This document shows, piece after piece, positions 11,801 through 25,690 of a stretch of DNA of 64,000 nucleotides. The stretch covers positions 12,457,301 through 12,521,300 of the forward strand of contig NW_027184085.1 of NCBI RefSeq assembly GCF_041296385.1, written 5' to 3'. The first letter of the stretch is position 1. Every line of letters starts with the position of its first letter. The stretch comes from Aphelocoma coerulescens. Lineage: Eukaryota; Chordata; Aves; Passeriformes; Corvidae. Both the position numbers and the translations under genes were made by a program. Below the pieces are notes generated by a model. The model was not told the origin of the DNA and made no database searches. It was given only the letters and a program-made list of their open reading frames with translations.

Positions 11801-13818
11801 TGAGAAATTTAGAATTCTCAAGGAGAAGAAAAAAAAAAAATGGAAAAATCAAGAAATCATGAAAGCATACAGGCTTATGTACCCTGTGACACAGCAAAAA
11901 GGAAGAACAAAATCATGAAGCGGGTTCTAATAACTATTATTTTCCTCTGTGCACTGATGCATTACAAATGGGCCTGAATGCAATTCCAGAGAAAAGCCAC
12001 AGCAGAAAGTGTGGGGGAGTTGCAGAATACCTGCATCTTCGACTTCAATAAAGTGAGACCCATCACTTGTAACTGAATCCTGTTCAACGGAAACCTCTGT
12101 TTATTTTTATGTGCCACTTATGGATGGTGAGTACTCATAGGTTTTGGGGTTTTTTAAATGCTCCCTTTGCTCTCTGGTAGTAACAGGAACTGCCCACAGG
12201 GCTGCTGTTTTTGTGCTCTACCTCTTCCAACTTTTAGTCATATAATTCACTTGTTTACAATTACTATGGCAACGCTGACTGCTATGGCAACACTTAATAA
12301 ACTGACACTACGAAAGAAAAGATAAAAGAAAAGAAAAGAGGAAAGGAATAAAAGAGAACACATCTTGAGCTAAATTGCAGGAAGATAAAACATTTTTACT
12401 TCAGCTCGCTTGTTGCAGGACCAGATTCCAATCCCCTTTCTCACTTAGTAAGTGGAGGCACAGACCTGAAAGAGAAAAAAGCTAACAGAATGAATCAGAC
12501 TATCCTAATTTACCCCATGAGGTTAAGTTTCCCACTTCCGCAGAGCTCTTTTTAATTCTCACTATACTGCTGACAAAAAAAGTGCTTCTTTTAAACAGAC
12601 CTTAATTTAAAATCTGTCACCATCACTGTTTTTACAAGTTACATGAATCATTCACATTGTAAGTACCAGATAATTCTTAGTGTATTTAGCTTCAAAAAAC
12701 TTCTGTACAGACAGTCTAATGAGCTGGACAAACATTTTGCAGAAGGAAGACTGAGATACAGAAACCTCACTTAGACATACAGACATTTAGTGCATGTAGT
12801 GTCATGAATTGCAGTTGAGAGCAAAGGCATGATACCATCTTATGCTTGGTCCTAGCCATGGCAAAGGTGAAAAAAGAAGTCATTGCCTTATAGGTTCAGA
12901 AATGCTCTATGAGAGCATTCAAGTTATCTTAAATCCTAAGTTAAAAGACATGAAACCCAAATCTATTACAGGAATATTTTGTCACTACGATGTTCAGTCT
13001 CAGAAGGTTCAAAACAACCTGAATATCTTATTTTTGTTCATAAATAGACAGGTACCAGCATGGCCATATTTATAAATGTTCTAAGTTTCAATTTAGGCTT
13101 TAAGTTTCAAATTAAATTCCAGGTCACAGGGTGGAAAATAGTATTCTACTCATTTGAAAAATTGACAGCTCTTAGCAGGTTGTATTTGTTTTTTGGACTG
13201 AAGCTTTTTCAACCTAAATAGGCATTTCTGACTTTATGTTTTTTATACATTATGTAGAAGTGAGTCAACATCCTTATTCGGTTAACAGAAATCCTAAGTG
13301 CAGAAGAGAAGGGTGCAGATTCAGCCTGAGTAAGACAACAGTTCGAGGACAGAGCGCCACATGAAAACTGGAAGGTGTGACCTTCCTGAGAGCACACAGA
13401 ACATCTTAAGGGTGTCCATGAAGTAATGGGATAGTAAGTAAACAGCTTCCTGCATGGGCAGGCGTTTTGTAACGCTTAGAAGATAGGCTGTAACACATGA
13501 AAGGCAGACTTTAGGTAAGTAGAGCAGAGGTTCTTAGACATCAGTGTGACAGAAGGGAAAGTACATAAACTCTGAAACCCTCCCCCAGAGAGTCAGCAAT
13601 GTATGACCTCTCTTGGATACAACTAGTGGGGTTTTTAATCTGCCAAACCAAGAACCAAGATCTGCCAAAGCAAAAACCAAGAAAAGGCAACTTTTTTTCT
13701 TCTCATAATCATTTTCAAGAAGTCTCTATCTGGCCTGCAGAATAAGCAGCCCAGGAGTATCTGTTCCTAGAAGTAATTAATGCAACTATTTAAAGTATTT
13801 GTTTTGCTAGTGTGTTAT
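8890..13818. other. Upstream flanking DNA between two LTRs, no gene recognised
   Basis: Contents: a G-rich tract at 9114-9140, GATTCAGA-type low-complexity sequence around 9630-9680, a T16 run near 11626, a doubled CTATGGCAAC motif at 12264-12291, and purine-rich sequence at 12310-12360. No open frame resembles a protein I know. Confidence 0.6.
9114..9140 (+). repeat. G-rich tract with quadruplex potential
   Basis: Ten consecutive G at 9114-9123, then AGG, TTT, GGGGG at 9130-9134 and TTGG. The long run can supply two tracts, but the last tract has only two G, so a three-tier quadruplex would need bulges or three tracts from the long run. Confidence 0.7.
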
Positions 13819-14403
13819 TTTTATGTTCCAACCCCAACCAATATCCAAGCACCACACAGCCATACACTCACTTCCCCCCAGCAGCATGATGGTGAAGAAA
13901 ATTGGATGGGTGAAAGTAAGAAAACTCACAGGTTAAGATAAAGGCAGTTTAATAGGAGATGCAAAAGCTGTGCATGTAAGCAAAGCAAAGTAAGGAATTA
14001 ATTCACTGCTTCCCATGGGCAGGTAGATGTTCAGCCGACCCCAGGAAAACTGGGTTCCATCACATGTAATGGTGACTTGTAATGGTGACAAATGCCAAGT
14101 GTCCCCTGCTTCCTTCTTCTTCCCCCAGCTTTGTATTCTGAAGATGACACCACATGGTATGGAATGTCCTTGTGGTCATTTGTGGTCAGCCATCCTGGCT
14201 GTATCTCCCCCCAAACAAACTTCTTGTGCTTTGTCAGCCTGGTGGGGTGATGTGAGAAGAGGCCTTGCCCTTGTGCAAGCACTTCTCAACAATAACAAAA
14301 ACATCCTTGAATTATCAGCATTTATTTCAGCCCAAATCTAAACCACAGAGCCATAGAAGATGCTATGGGAGAAATTAACTTTCACCCAGTCAAAAACAGC
14401 ACA
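13819..14403 (-). mobile_element. Solo ERV LTR, reverse orientation
   Basis: Read on the minus strand it begins TGTGCTGTTTTTGACTGGGT at 14403 and ends in the CACACAGCC/TTGGGGTTGG region near 13830, matching a common avian ERVL-type LTR. Internal landmarks on the minus strand are GTGCTTGCACAAGGGCAAGG, AAAGCTGGGGGAAGAAGAAG, a U5-like CCCATGGGAAGCAGTGAATT, and ATTAAA (at 13948-13953), the family's polyadenylation hexamer. The TATA box of the family appears worn (TACAAAG). GTTAT (13814-13818) and ATTAT (14404-14408) flank it, possibly a decayed 5-base duplication. No internal viral genes are present. Confidence 0.8.
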
Positions 14404-17400
14404 ATTATTTAGTAAATCTCAGTCATCAGCTGTGGAAAGAAGAAGCCATTGCGAAGTAAAGAAAGTAAGCAATTTAACTACTCACAATCACAATTAACAA
14501 TATTTGGCAATGGAATTATAAAATATAAGGAGTCACAGAATTACTAGCAAATACCCAGCTTTGCAGAATGCTTAATTTGCAGACAATGCCAATGCAAGGT
14601 AATCACATCAAATTTTCATTTTTTTTTCAAAGCACTGTGACCAAGAAGGTAATTTTTTATATTAGTATATTTGTAAACAGGAGTCTAAACTCAGAATTTA
14701 TGTCTAACACACAGGGAAGCCTTTTATTCCACATAGATTTATAATATACTGTTAACAACCAAACAAACCAACGAAAATGTAGCTGAGAAAGTAATATATT
14801 CAGCAAGGAAAATCAATAATCTTCTTTTTTATACATTATGTCTAAGAACTGTATTTTATGAGAAGATGCCACATTCTGGTGTCAGCTAGCATTGTTTGAA
14901 AACATGGGCTTACTTCAAAAATCATTCTCTGAAAAATGTCTTTAAAGGATGTCAGGTCTGAGCTCAAAAATTACCTGAACTTCTTTACAGACAAAAGTAA
15001 TAAGATAGAAATATTTCACTCTTTTTCTCCACCCCTTTCCCCCCAATAAAATGAGTCACTAAATCTTTGAGATGCTTTCTACAATCTTTTCAGAGCTGTT
15101 TTCTAATTTCATTCATCAGGTGAGATCCAAAAAATTAGTTTGGTATTACAATGCTTAATGCTTCAGTGCCAAAAAGGAAAAACCCAAGGTGCTGAGAAAT
15201 CACCTATACAGTGACTGAGAAGAAGTGACATATCTAGGTAGGAGCCAGTCTAAAAAGGAGGCAATACACCCAAGTGGCAGGAAATGCTAAGGAAAAAGAA
15301 ATCCCAGAATTCTGTGGCTTGCCTGCCTGAAAACTGCAGTGATGAAACTTCAGAACTCAGAGACCTTGGACACGTGGTGCTGACACATTTACCTGGGGAG
15401 ACACTTCCCAGTCAAGGAGGTGATTGAGCTGAAACTGCTGTTTTGTTATTGATGTCACAAGTTAATTCTCAGCCAGATCAGTCCCTCAAATTGGCCAACT
15501 GTTTCGCTTGGCTAGAATTCATTCTGGCAAATAAGACTTTGGACAGCAAGTTGAGCAAAGGCTTACAGAAATCAAGGAACTGCAGCATAAGGATATGGTA
15601 TAATGGTACAGCTAAGGGCAGCTAAAGCTGAATGCTGCTAACAGGCAGAGCAGCACTCCTCTTGGCCTATGGGTGTTTGTTCCTTTCCCTTGCATTAGCA
15701 ATGGTGCTTCTTTGGCACTTCAGTCACCCCAGTCAGGAAGCTAAACTGACTTAAAACTACATTATAGGGGGAGAAAAGCTGCATTCCCATCAGATCATCC
15801 CACTGTCTGTGCATCCACCTCCATACTGTGCAAAACACTGAGGAGGGCAACAGGGAGTCAGAGAAATGAGGCAAGGGCAGCATATACAGGGAGCGAAGAG
15901 GAGACAGGCTGGACTTGCTGCTGGAATGTCAGAACTGTTTGCAGTAGATCTCACCAGCTATTAACAGCAAAAACCAAAGTCAAGAATTTCAATACTGACA
16001 CAAAGATCATTGTTTTCTCCTAAAAGTGTAAAATTATGTAAGTAAAGACCAGTAGTTTTATCTTTAGCATGGCAATCTACTGATTTGAACACTTTCCTTG
16101 TCATTGGGAAATGCTGGTTGTGTTCTATTTTCAGAGAGGGGTTGTATTTTGGTGTTACATCACATATGAAGTACAACTGTGAGATGTGAGCACATGAAAT
16201 GTTTGGAGTATTTTGGAGTATTTTGGGTTTTGCAGAGTGAGTAAAGATGTCAGTAAAGATAGAAAGCATTCTGTTTTTCATCACAGGATAAATGAGGTAA
16301 TTACAAAATAATGTGGGAAACATAAATGAGATTTTTTAAAAAATATAAATACAGTTAATTCTGTAAATATAAACCCACCTTCTATAAAATTATTACCCTT
16401 TGTGTTGCTGTCTGTAATGTTTTAATGCTTGTTCTGTCTAGAAATACAATCTGTCCCAACACAAGAGCAGATATATATTAACGAACTTTCTTTTTTACTC
16501 TGTCCACTCCATGGAGTATAGCTATGTCCTTATCTTCCTCTTCTTTGGACTCTTACTTTACTCTGGATACACAAATCCCTGAATAGTGAGTACAAAATAG
16601 CATGGCTTTCTTTACTTTTCCTCCGTTTCAGAACTTTATATGCAACATTAGTTAGCCCTAAAAAGTTTCTCCAGGTTTTAAGGCATTCAGTCCATTGCCT
16701 ACTTATTGTTAGGAGTCTTTATAGACATCCAAGTGCTAACAAATGCAGAATAAAAGAACCTGTTTTTCATGTTGCCAGAGGAAAACTTCAGACCAAAGGA
16801 AAAGCATGAAAAGAAATATTTGTTCAAGATTCTCTAAATGTCACTGAGGATGTGATTTCTAGTAATTCAGTTCTAGAAATGGCATTTCCTGCATTTCCAC
16901 ACACATCTCTCAGCTGAAACAATTCATGTGTAAGTAAAATGAGTGTGTAGTCATTGCTAATGCTTTAATCATGTTATGCAGATACTGAAGTCACAGCTGT
17001 TACAATTTCTTATTTTACCCCTTCAGGACAAGATGAAGCAGAGTAGAAATAAATTTCAAACCTTAATTAAATAAGCCCTTTTTTCTTTTTTTCATCTTTC
17101 ATTCAAAAGAACTCTTTTGTTCTTAGTCCCCATCTTTGGCAAAATCAAAAGAAGATCAAAATCAGGCACTCAAAGTGTAATTTTTGCAGAACTTGAATGC
17201 TTTCATTCGTGATAAGCAACATCTGCAGTACCAAATGTTTTAAACCAAAATTATTTACCTGTCCAAACTTGACAAGCTCTGCATTCCAGATGCACTGTCA
17301 GCTATGCAGCTCTCACCTGAGGCCACTTGGAACTCACAGCAACTCATCCCTGTGCCTAAGACCTTAGAAAAAAAAAATAAAATAAAAAAGGGGAGAAAAG

Positions 17401-18500
17401 GGGAAAAAAAAAAAAAGAGGGGTCCTCTGCAGTAGGGAAAGTGAAGCTAATATTTACTTGGAGATGGAAACTCTGAGTGAAGAGAAGAATTTGTCCTGAG
17501 GGTTTATGCAGCACAGAAGTGGGTGTAAATGATCTCATTCTTATCTTCTCCAAATTTGCCCAGTAATTTGAATTCCTTCTAGACCACTTTACTAGGACAT
17601 CTTAACACCAAATTATTCCTGTAGCTGGCATGACTAGTTTTGTAGCCACTTTTATTCATAAGATCAGATTTTTCCTAAATTGTTCCCTAATAAAGTGTAA
17701 GTTTACACAATTACAAAAACAGAATGGAACACTCTCTCTTATTCTATGTCCTAAAGCTAAATATTCTACAGGAACCATAAGGGAAATAAAGTAGCAAAAG
17801 TCTTCTAATTGAATCCTGTTGAAACTGATCTTGTTCAGAGCATCAATTTTGTATACATTTAGGATTTGTCTCTTTACAAATTTTAATTATGTGAGCCTAA
17901 TTCTGATGTTTATGAATTGCATGTAGTACTCTCCCAAACCTCTTCTTTTGTGACTTCATATCCAGACGGATTCAGTGTTCTCCTTCATCAAATACTTGTG
18001 TTTGGGTGAAGAGATACTATTAATAGTGATTGAATTACAGTAATCTTGACATCTGGAATGCAAGAAGTAATGCACCAGTGTCCTGCAAGACCTAAGTATT
18101 TTTTATCCCTGTGTCAGCAATACCTTTGCCTCTGTATTCCTTATGTCACTTTTTACACTTTCCAAAAGGACTGTGTGGCTATGTGAGAAATTCCCTTCCA
18201 GCACAAATACATCCCCTGTGTGCTACACCCTAATGCCTAAGTCTGCCCTGCTGGATTTCATAACAGAGACTGGAAGGAGACCTTGAGTTTACTTTGTGAT
18301 GATGCACGTCTCAGGCCATGTTTAAAGAACATTATATTCACTTCAGGAAAATATCAATAAGTTTGGCAGCTGAAGATAGTTTTGATTCCCTCCCTTTATC
18401 TGTAGTATGCTGCTGCCCAAATTACAACCTGTTATGTCTTTTAAGGTAACGCCCTCAAGACAACCATATGTCAACACAATGACAGATCTGTTTGATTTAA
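14404..18500. other. Upstream flanking DNA, no gene recognised
   Basis: AT-rich, with only short chance open frames. The visible low-complexity pieces are a TTTTGGAGTA tandem near 16200-16225 and an A/G tract at 17367-17420. No repeat family could be assigned. Confidence 0.55.
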
Positions 18501-19050
18501 GGCCTTGCTGCACAAGACCTTGTCCAGTGAAATTTTGAATATCTCCAGTGATAGGGAGTCCACAACCTCTCTGGTCCCTATTTCAAAGTCTATCACCGTC
18601 TCATTAAAAAAAACATCTCATATGAAGTCCCTTGTTCCAACTTGTGTCCATTGCCCTCTGTCCTTCCACTGGATACCTCTGAGAATAGATTGTGTCTGTC
18701 TTCTGTACCCCCTCCCACATGGGAAATACTTGATGAGAGCAGTAAGATCTGCCTCTTTTTTTTCCTTCTCTTTTGAAGGCAGAACCACCCCAGTTCTCTC
18801 CTCCCATCTCACATGTGCTCCAGCCCCATGATCAGCTTTACAGCTCTCTGCTGGACTTCTCCAGCATGTCGATGTCTTTCTTGCACTTGGGAGTGCAAGG
18901 CTTGACACTGTAGTCCAACTGAGGTTTAACTAGTGCCAAATAAAGGAGAATAATAGGCTCCTTTGACCTACTGGCTGCACTCTAAAAGTCATCATGTTAA
19001 TGTGGTTGGCCTTCTGCAAGGGCACACTAACATATCTTGTGAAAATATGC
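18500..19050 (-). mobile_element. Old CR1 LINE fragment, about 550 bases
   Basis: Read on the + strand it shows the inverted CR1 order: AGGGAGTCCACAACCTCTCTG, CTTGTGTCCATTGCCCTCTG, TTTGAAGGCAGAACCACCCCAG, GCTCTCTGCTGGACTTCTCC, GTAGTCCAACTGAGGTTTAAC, CTTTGACCTACTGGCTG, then GGTTGGCCTTCTGCAAGGGCACA. These match the conserved segments of the 3' part of CR1. Frames are broken by many substitutions and small indels, so the copy is ancient. The terminal repeat is not clear. Confidence 0.85.
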
Positions 19051-22000
19051 TGCTCCTAGCAGAGATAAAGGTACCTATGGTACTGACGCTGAATTACAAG
19101 GCCAGCAACAACAAAGCTTCTGTTTGGACTGTACACTTAAATTTTATCATCAGGCCTTTCTTACTCTGATTTCAAACAAAACAGTCATGGATCTCTTATA
19201 CTTTATCATCCACCTTAGGAGACATTCTCCACTCAAGATGGCAACTTAGTTCTTACTCCCTAAGGGAAAAATAATACAAACAGTATTTGATCCCAAAGAC
19301 TGAAGAGTGTAATAGGAAAAACTGGTTCAAGGGAAGAGATGTAATGAGAAGGAACAGGGAGACGTAATGACATGGGAAGAAAGAAAGAGGAACTAAGGAA
19401 AGGGCAAAATGAGAAATGGTAGGGGAAAGGGCAAGAGAATTATTGTAGAGGTGAAAGCTGGGAAGAAATAGTCTTTAGTCTTTAAAAGCATCTGGAAAGT
19501 CTGGCAACACTAGCAAAGGCCTCTTCTCAAGCCCCAGAGCCTACTGCAAAAACAGACCCTGCTGACCTCCTCTTTCAAACCCTTTTAAAGTTCTAAACAC
19601 TATAAAATCTATCCTAGTGTTTCAAATAAACTCAGTGACTGCTTGCAGTGCGTGAATCCTTGATCAGTCTTTTGGCTCTGCATAATCAACTTTCCACAGT
19701 ACACTAAGACTCTGGCATTGCTCCTCAGTGGCCAGTGCCAGCAGCAACCTGAGTTTCAACCATTTTAAATTTGGAAGGATTTAAATCTAAATTCAGTGAC
19801 TGGTTTGGCTTAAAGAGACATTCTATGCTTCAAATTTATTTTTTAACAAAATCACTCAACAAGTCTTGCAACAGTTCCTAAACCAGTTGATTTTCTGTTA
19901 ATTTTGCTTTTCAGCTTTCGAGTTTTTTATTCAAACTACCCTCCCATTTTTTTAGCCATTTGCCCCAACAGGATCAAACAGGGCATTTTTGTGAAATGAA
20001 CTCCTTTCTCCATGACCACAGCTTTCACTGTGGACAGCAAAAACGTTGCAAATTGGGCTTTATTTATTTATTGTATTTGTTATATAACACCCATCCCCAT
20101 GTATCTGGCTGCCCTACAAAAGTTAAAGGCAAGAATAAATAAAATAAGGCCATACCCAGTGGCCAGAGAGAAGCAGCTGTTCTGCCAAGAGAAGAGCCAA
20201 GAAAAAACAACTCTGAGAAAAAGAGCTGTTGAGAAAATCAAAATGATCAAAGATGCACCGTCTAGAAAGGTCAGCAGAGTTTATTATTGAAGCTTTCACA
20301 TGCCCAGTCTGCTTAATTGCCTTTTATAAGCATTTTACAGTCAGCCCTGGAGGCTAATGCAGGTGGAGATGGTGTGCAAACCTATCAATGGAACCAAAAA
20401 ATGCTCAGCAGCTGTCCCAAAGTCACAGCAGTGTGAAAAAAAAAAAAGAATGAAGACAGTCAACTGTAACAGCTTAACAAAGATGAGAAGATGTTACATT
20501 TATTTGTTAGAGTCTCCATCATAAAGTTATGTAAAAGTTGTTGTGTTTGCATAGCAGAAATCAACAAAAAGGAAATTATCTTTATTACTAAAAATGAAAT
20601 ACAATATCATAAGTACTGAAGAAAAGTACTTTTTTCCATAGTGCAATGAAGAGATCAAAAATTCCAAAAACTGAAAAAAAAATTATTAGCACTTCATTTA
20701 TCTCCAATCCTGAGTCTCTTATAGAGATATTAGCAAACTGCACTTGAAATTTGTCTCTCCACAAAACAGTAAGGGAATGTTCTCTGTTCTGTTTGTTAAA
20801 CATAGCAGAATGCCGAAAACAGATAAATTTTGAACCCCAGCAGTACAGCCATATGATCTTAAATTTCTGCACAGTACAAATGCCAACCAGATCTGCCCAG
20901 CTTTTTACTCAGTGTGACTATATGAAGATGTTGAGCCCTGCCTGGAAGACATACAGACAGGATCAGTTTACATTTGAGCCAAACGATGTCATTTGTACGA
21001 CTGGGCAGGCAAGGAGATTGTTCTGCTCTTTTGCTGTTGCTTTTTCCACATGTTCCCGGCTGAGCTGGCATGCTCCACTAGAGATACCTGCTTGTACTAG
21101 AATGTATTTTAGGGCACACATGGGCTGTGTGTCCTTTCTGCCTGCAGCTGTGCCAGCTCTCACTGCTACAGCTCCTATTCATCCTTGGCTACTCACTGGT
21201 GCACCCCTTGCAGTGTTTGCCATGCTTTCTCTCCTGCCAGCAGAGCTTTCCTGTAAGCACCTCCTAAAACATTTCAGGCAAATTGAGTCAAATTTACAGG
21301 ATTCAGTGGGAAACTTACATGTATGTATAGTTTAAATAATAAGTTCTAACAATTCAAAGCATATGTCCAGGCTAATTTATAGTAATTGAAATTGATAAAG
21401 TAATGATGCCATAAGTAATACCTGTTGCTGTAAGAATCTTGTATCTCTTCTTATTTCCTTTTATCAACAAAATCCTAAACAATATTAAAACTTCCTCTAT
21501 CATGATAATCGTGGTTTGAAAAGCCTGCATCTTATAATTGCAATAAATAACCAGACATATCTTTATCTTCCACCAAAACCCTCCATAAGGCCTCCCCCTC
21601 CTGGCAAATTTCCAGCTATAAAGATTTTGCGGCTGTTTTCAGTCCCTGTATTCCTTTTAAAGGTACTTCCTCCCCAGTCTCCAGACTCAGAAGAAAAGAC
21701 AGAGAGTGCATTCCATACAAATGTTACAGCAGACCCAATTCCCCAACAAATTGATTTGTTTGGTACAACCTACATTATCCGATGTCTTCAGACAGAAAGC
21801 CCTTCAGGGCACAGTGTGTCTCTCTTCTGTGGTTAAAAGACACAAAAGGCCCAACCCGCCCGGGGAACCTGGGTGCTATCTGGATTCTAAGAGATGCTTT
21901 ATCTCCCTTCATCGTCAGGCCATCCCAACAAGATATCATCAGGCTGATGATTGGTCTGCTGAGGCTCTTCAACAGTTGTCACCAGACATTAAATCCATAT

Positions 22001-25000
22001 AAAAATGAAGGTACATTTCTTCTATTTCTTTTAAAAGAACACCTTGTCCTTAGTCTCCCAGTATGTCAGTCTCAGCACAATGAAGCTGTGGCCAAATCTG
22101 GGCACAGTTTACCCACACAGGACCCTGTAGTTGTTTGCAGTCCAGTATAATCTGGCCTGATAGTCAGAAACCAAACATCCCAATATACACAGTCAAATGT
22201 GGATTTTTGAACATGCAGAATTTGCAGATGCCATAGTCATGGCAGTAAGTACCTGGAACACAAACCTCTGTGAGCATTGTGACTCCGCTGCCCATATGGA
22301 GTTACAAAATCACCATGCAAATACAGAGTGTTTTCTAAACTGCTCATCACACTAGGACCAAACCAAACACCCACAGAGACTGAATTACCTGTTGTCCCTG
22401 AAGAAAATATTGCTTTTGATTGCAGGATTGAGGTTTTTGGCAGGGTACCAGGGAGCTCCCAGTGTGGCTGCCTGTATGACCCAGGAGTGTATATGGCTAG
22501 AGGGCAAACATAAGATTCCTGCTGAGCCAACATATCAACCTTTGTAAACACAAATATGGAATGAAAACCAAGAAGCAGCACAACCATATCATGCCATAGG
22601 TACATGCTGTATTTATTATTCTAGTGCAAATGCTCTGAATTAAAATATCTTTGTGGGGGTTCCACTGCCTTTTCCCTCTAAAATTATGCATTTCTAAACC
22701 CACAACATCTGATGGGAATATTTTTTCTCAACTTGTATAAAGATCCTACAAGGAGAAATCTAGTTTAAATTTCTTTTCTTGCTGCCTTTTCAGTTTTTAT
22801 TTTCTCATTATGGTGTACCTGAAATCATTGATAGTTATTAAAATATATCTAAAGTGTACCCCTGTAATGCAGTGTTCCAGAAAAACAGCTCTCCCTGAAC
22901 CCTCAGTCAGCAGCTCCCTGTACTGAGCAGGCTGCATTCTGTAGGAATAGAATTTCACATAAAACCTGTGTGGCAAAAGAAATTCTAATAATTTGAATTG
23001 TCAGTTTTCATTGTTATAATGTAATTTGAAACAGATCTGAGGAAAATAGATGTTTTTCTAAAGTTGTTTTTATTGTCCTGTTTTTAACCTTTGATAGAAG
23101 ATATCATAATGATGAGAAATACTGGGATTGCTGTTTCAATCCAGTTTCACTCTTTCAGCTAACTTGCACCTAGGTTTTACATGAAATTTCTTCACAATAC
23201 CCCTGGGAAGAAATTCATAGCTCTTACTGCAAGCTGTGTGATATATAATGTTTTTTTCTCTGATTTTGCTCAGAGGATACACATTTTTCTGGAAACAAAC
23301 CAGCAAAATTTCTATACTTCATCTGAATCATAACTCTCACATTTTCATGTGTTTAGAAACTCAACATTTTACTCTTCATTCACAAAGAATCCACAGGCAC
23401 CACCGGAATGAGAGCTGTGCCAGGGGTAAGGCAGCTTCAAGATCAAAGCGCAGATTTATCAAGAAAACAATGAAGAATAGGAAAACAAAACCACTTTAAC
23501 TATGCAAAGTCATTGTACATTCATACCAAGAAGATTTCACTCATTACCACATTTGTGAACAAAAGGGAGAGGCAAGCATAAAAAGGAAAGGCAGAATGAC
23601 AATAATGAGGTTGAAAAATGCAACTGAGAGATTTCTCCCTCAAGTTTCACATGTGTGAAATATAATCATTGATGGATTAACATGCTGGAAGTGAGAGGTT
23701 TGGAAGCTTTTCTGAACTCAGGAGAATGTCTAGTTTAAAAGTGGTGTGCTATTCTGAACAGTCTCTCCAAAAATGTTGTGAGAGTATCTATGGCAAAAGT
23801 ATTGCAATATTAAACTTTTCTAATAACAATTTTGTTTCACTCTTATTAAAATTTACAGTGTCAAAATGCAGGAGTGCCTAGAGGGAGAAGTTAATGTTTT
23901 CCTGTCTGCAAGACTCTTGTTCAAATATTCTATAGAATGCTACATTGAGAGCCTCAAAATACTGTAAGAAACATTTTCCAAATGTCATGATCAAGTCAAC
24001 TTAAGTGAGTAAACCACAGTGGCAGTAAAACCAGAGAAATAGTATATAAATGTGGTACTAGTGCATTTATTCTTTGATGATCCCTTTTAAGATTTTTCTG
24101 CTACAAATTCATCAGTCCAGAACTTTTTTCTTTGCGTAATCACTGACTGGTTTTGTGGTTTACACAGAGCTCCTGTGATTCAAAAATGAGTGCAAGACTG
24201 ACTTTCACATGCTTGAGTATAGAAAAAAAAGTCAGGGAATGATCTTACATACATTGTTAGAAAAGGAGAAAGCAACGTTAGTAAGGGCAAGGCTCTTTTT
24301 TGATTGTTTGTTTTGGAACAAATTCAGGAATAGAAGGATATTATTAGTATTGCAATATTGGCAGTACATAACTTCCTCAGGTCTGGCTGCTCTCATTAAT
24401 TCCAAGTAAAACTGCGTCTGCTTTCTCTGCCCTGTGGTAGAGCTAACATTCCTGTCCAGAGAGTGAGAGACTTCAAAGACCTTAGCATGAGAAGAATAGT
24501 TTTAAGGTTAACACATATAGGTTCTTCAAATATTGAAGTCAGGGTTTAGAATCACAACACTGCACTCACTCGCTCTATGTCAGTATCCAGATTTCACTGA
24601 TGTTTCATTCAGGAATTTTTGATTTGTTGATAGTGGGAAGAAGGGGCAAGTAAACATGCAGAGCCATCCTTTGGTTCTCTGGAAATAATTTTATATCCTA
24701 TGCCAGCTGAGTTGAAGTGCTGGTTGAGACTGGCAAAGACCACAGCTCTTCCAAAGAGTTGTCTTCTCTCAGCTCTGACCACATTTCTACCACCAGCTGA
24801 ACTTTCCTCTCTTTTATTGTCACCTGTCTCTGATGCTTGCTGGATCCTTCTGTGATTTGGTCCAAGTTACAAAGCAATGAGAAGTTTTGAAATAGGAAAG
24901 TTCCTAAATGATTTGTAGATGACTTTGCAGCCCAGGTTTTATTCCAGTAATCTCACTGGTTGGTCAAGGATTCATTCAAAAGCCACATATAGGTCTTAAA

Positions 25001-25549
25001 ACAAAACTAATTTTTGCAGGCTCATAAAAGGCAAATACAGATTTCAGGAAAGTTCTTTCTTCTGAGGACTTTTCCTGGCAAGTAATGTGATCAAATGACC
25101 ACCTACAGAATATTGATGAGGGTAAAAGTAATTTTGAAAGATCTTTACTTAAGAAATGCCCAAAGAAATCAGTGGATACCTTAACATGTTTTCTCAGATT
25201 GAAGAATATCTTGTGAACAAGACTGAAATCACCTGCTTAGCAGAATTTTCACAGGATCCTCCACAGTGGAGGATCTTCTCAAAACATCTAGCTTTCAACA
25301 CAGTCAAAGACGCTGATTTATACTAATGCCAAGTAAAATAAACTTTTATCTACAAGTGACCTTAACATTAGAGTGTAGAAATATGCTGATTATTCTCTAC
25401 TAGAAGAATGGACAATTTCTGCTATTTTTTATGATGATTAGGAATTACCTCAGAACCTTCTGACTCAGAGTTAATTTGGCATCTGGTGGAATCCATATTA
25501 AAAACGTAAAAATAACGGAAAGGTTATATTTATTTTGAAAGAAAAGAAG

Positions 25550-25690
25550 GAAAGGAAAAGGAAAAGGAAAAGGAAAAGGAAAAGGAAAAGGAAAAGGAAA
25601 AAGGAAAAAGGAATAAGGAATAAGGAATAAGGAATAAGGAATAAGGAATAAGGGATAAGGAATAAGGAATAAGGAATAAGGAATAAGGAA
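25550..25690. repeat. Compound purine array: (GGAAAA)n then (GGAATAA)n
   Basis: GGAAAA hexamers run from about 25550 to 25596, then two GGAAAAA heptamers. Eleven 7-base GAATAAG units follow from 25611 to 25687, one of them variant (GGATAAG, the sixth). The + strand is all purine apart from the T of each heptamer. Confidence 0.95.

Noticed and set aside
15370..15375. CACGTG E-box
   Set aside because: A lone six-base motif in 64 kb is expected by chance, and nothing around it suggests a regulatory element.
20751..21335. 194-codon + strand frame
   Set aside because: No recognisable motif, no supporting splice or promoter context, and composition consistent with chance. A minus-strand frame overlaps it. 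It could be rechecked by translated search, but I cannot support it as a gene.
21516..22150. Overlapping + strand frames of 98-122 codons in a somewhat GC-richer stretch
   Set aside because: Considered as an exon cluster or LTR remnant. No protein family and no known LTR landmark could be matched, and the frames compete with one another.
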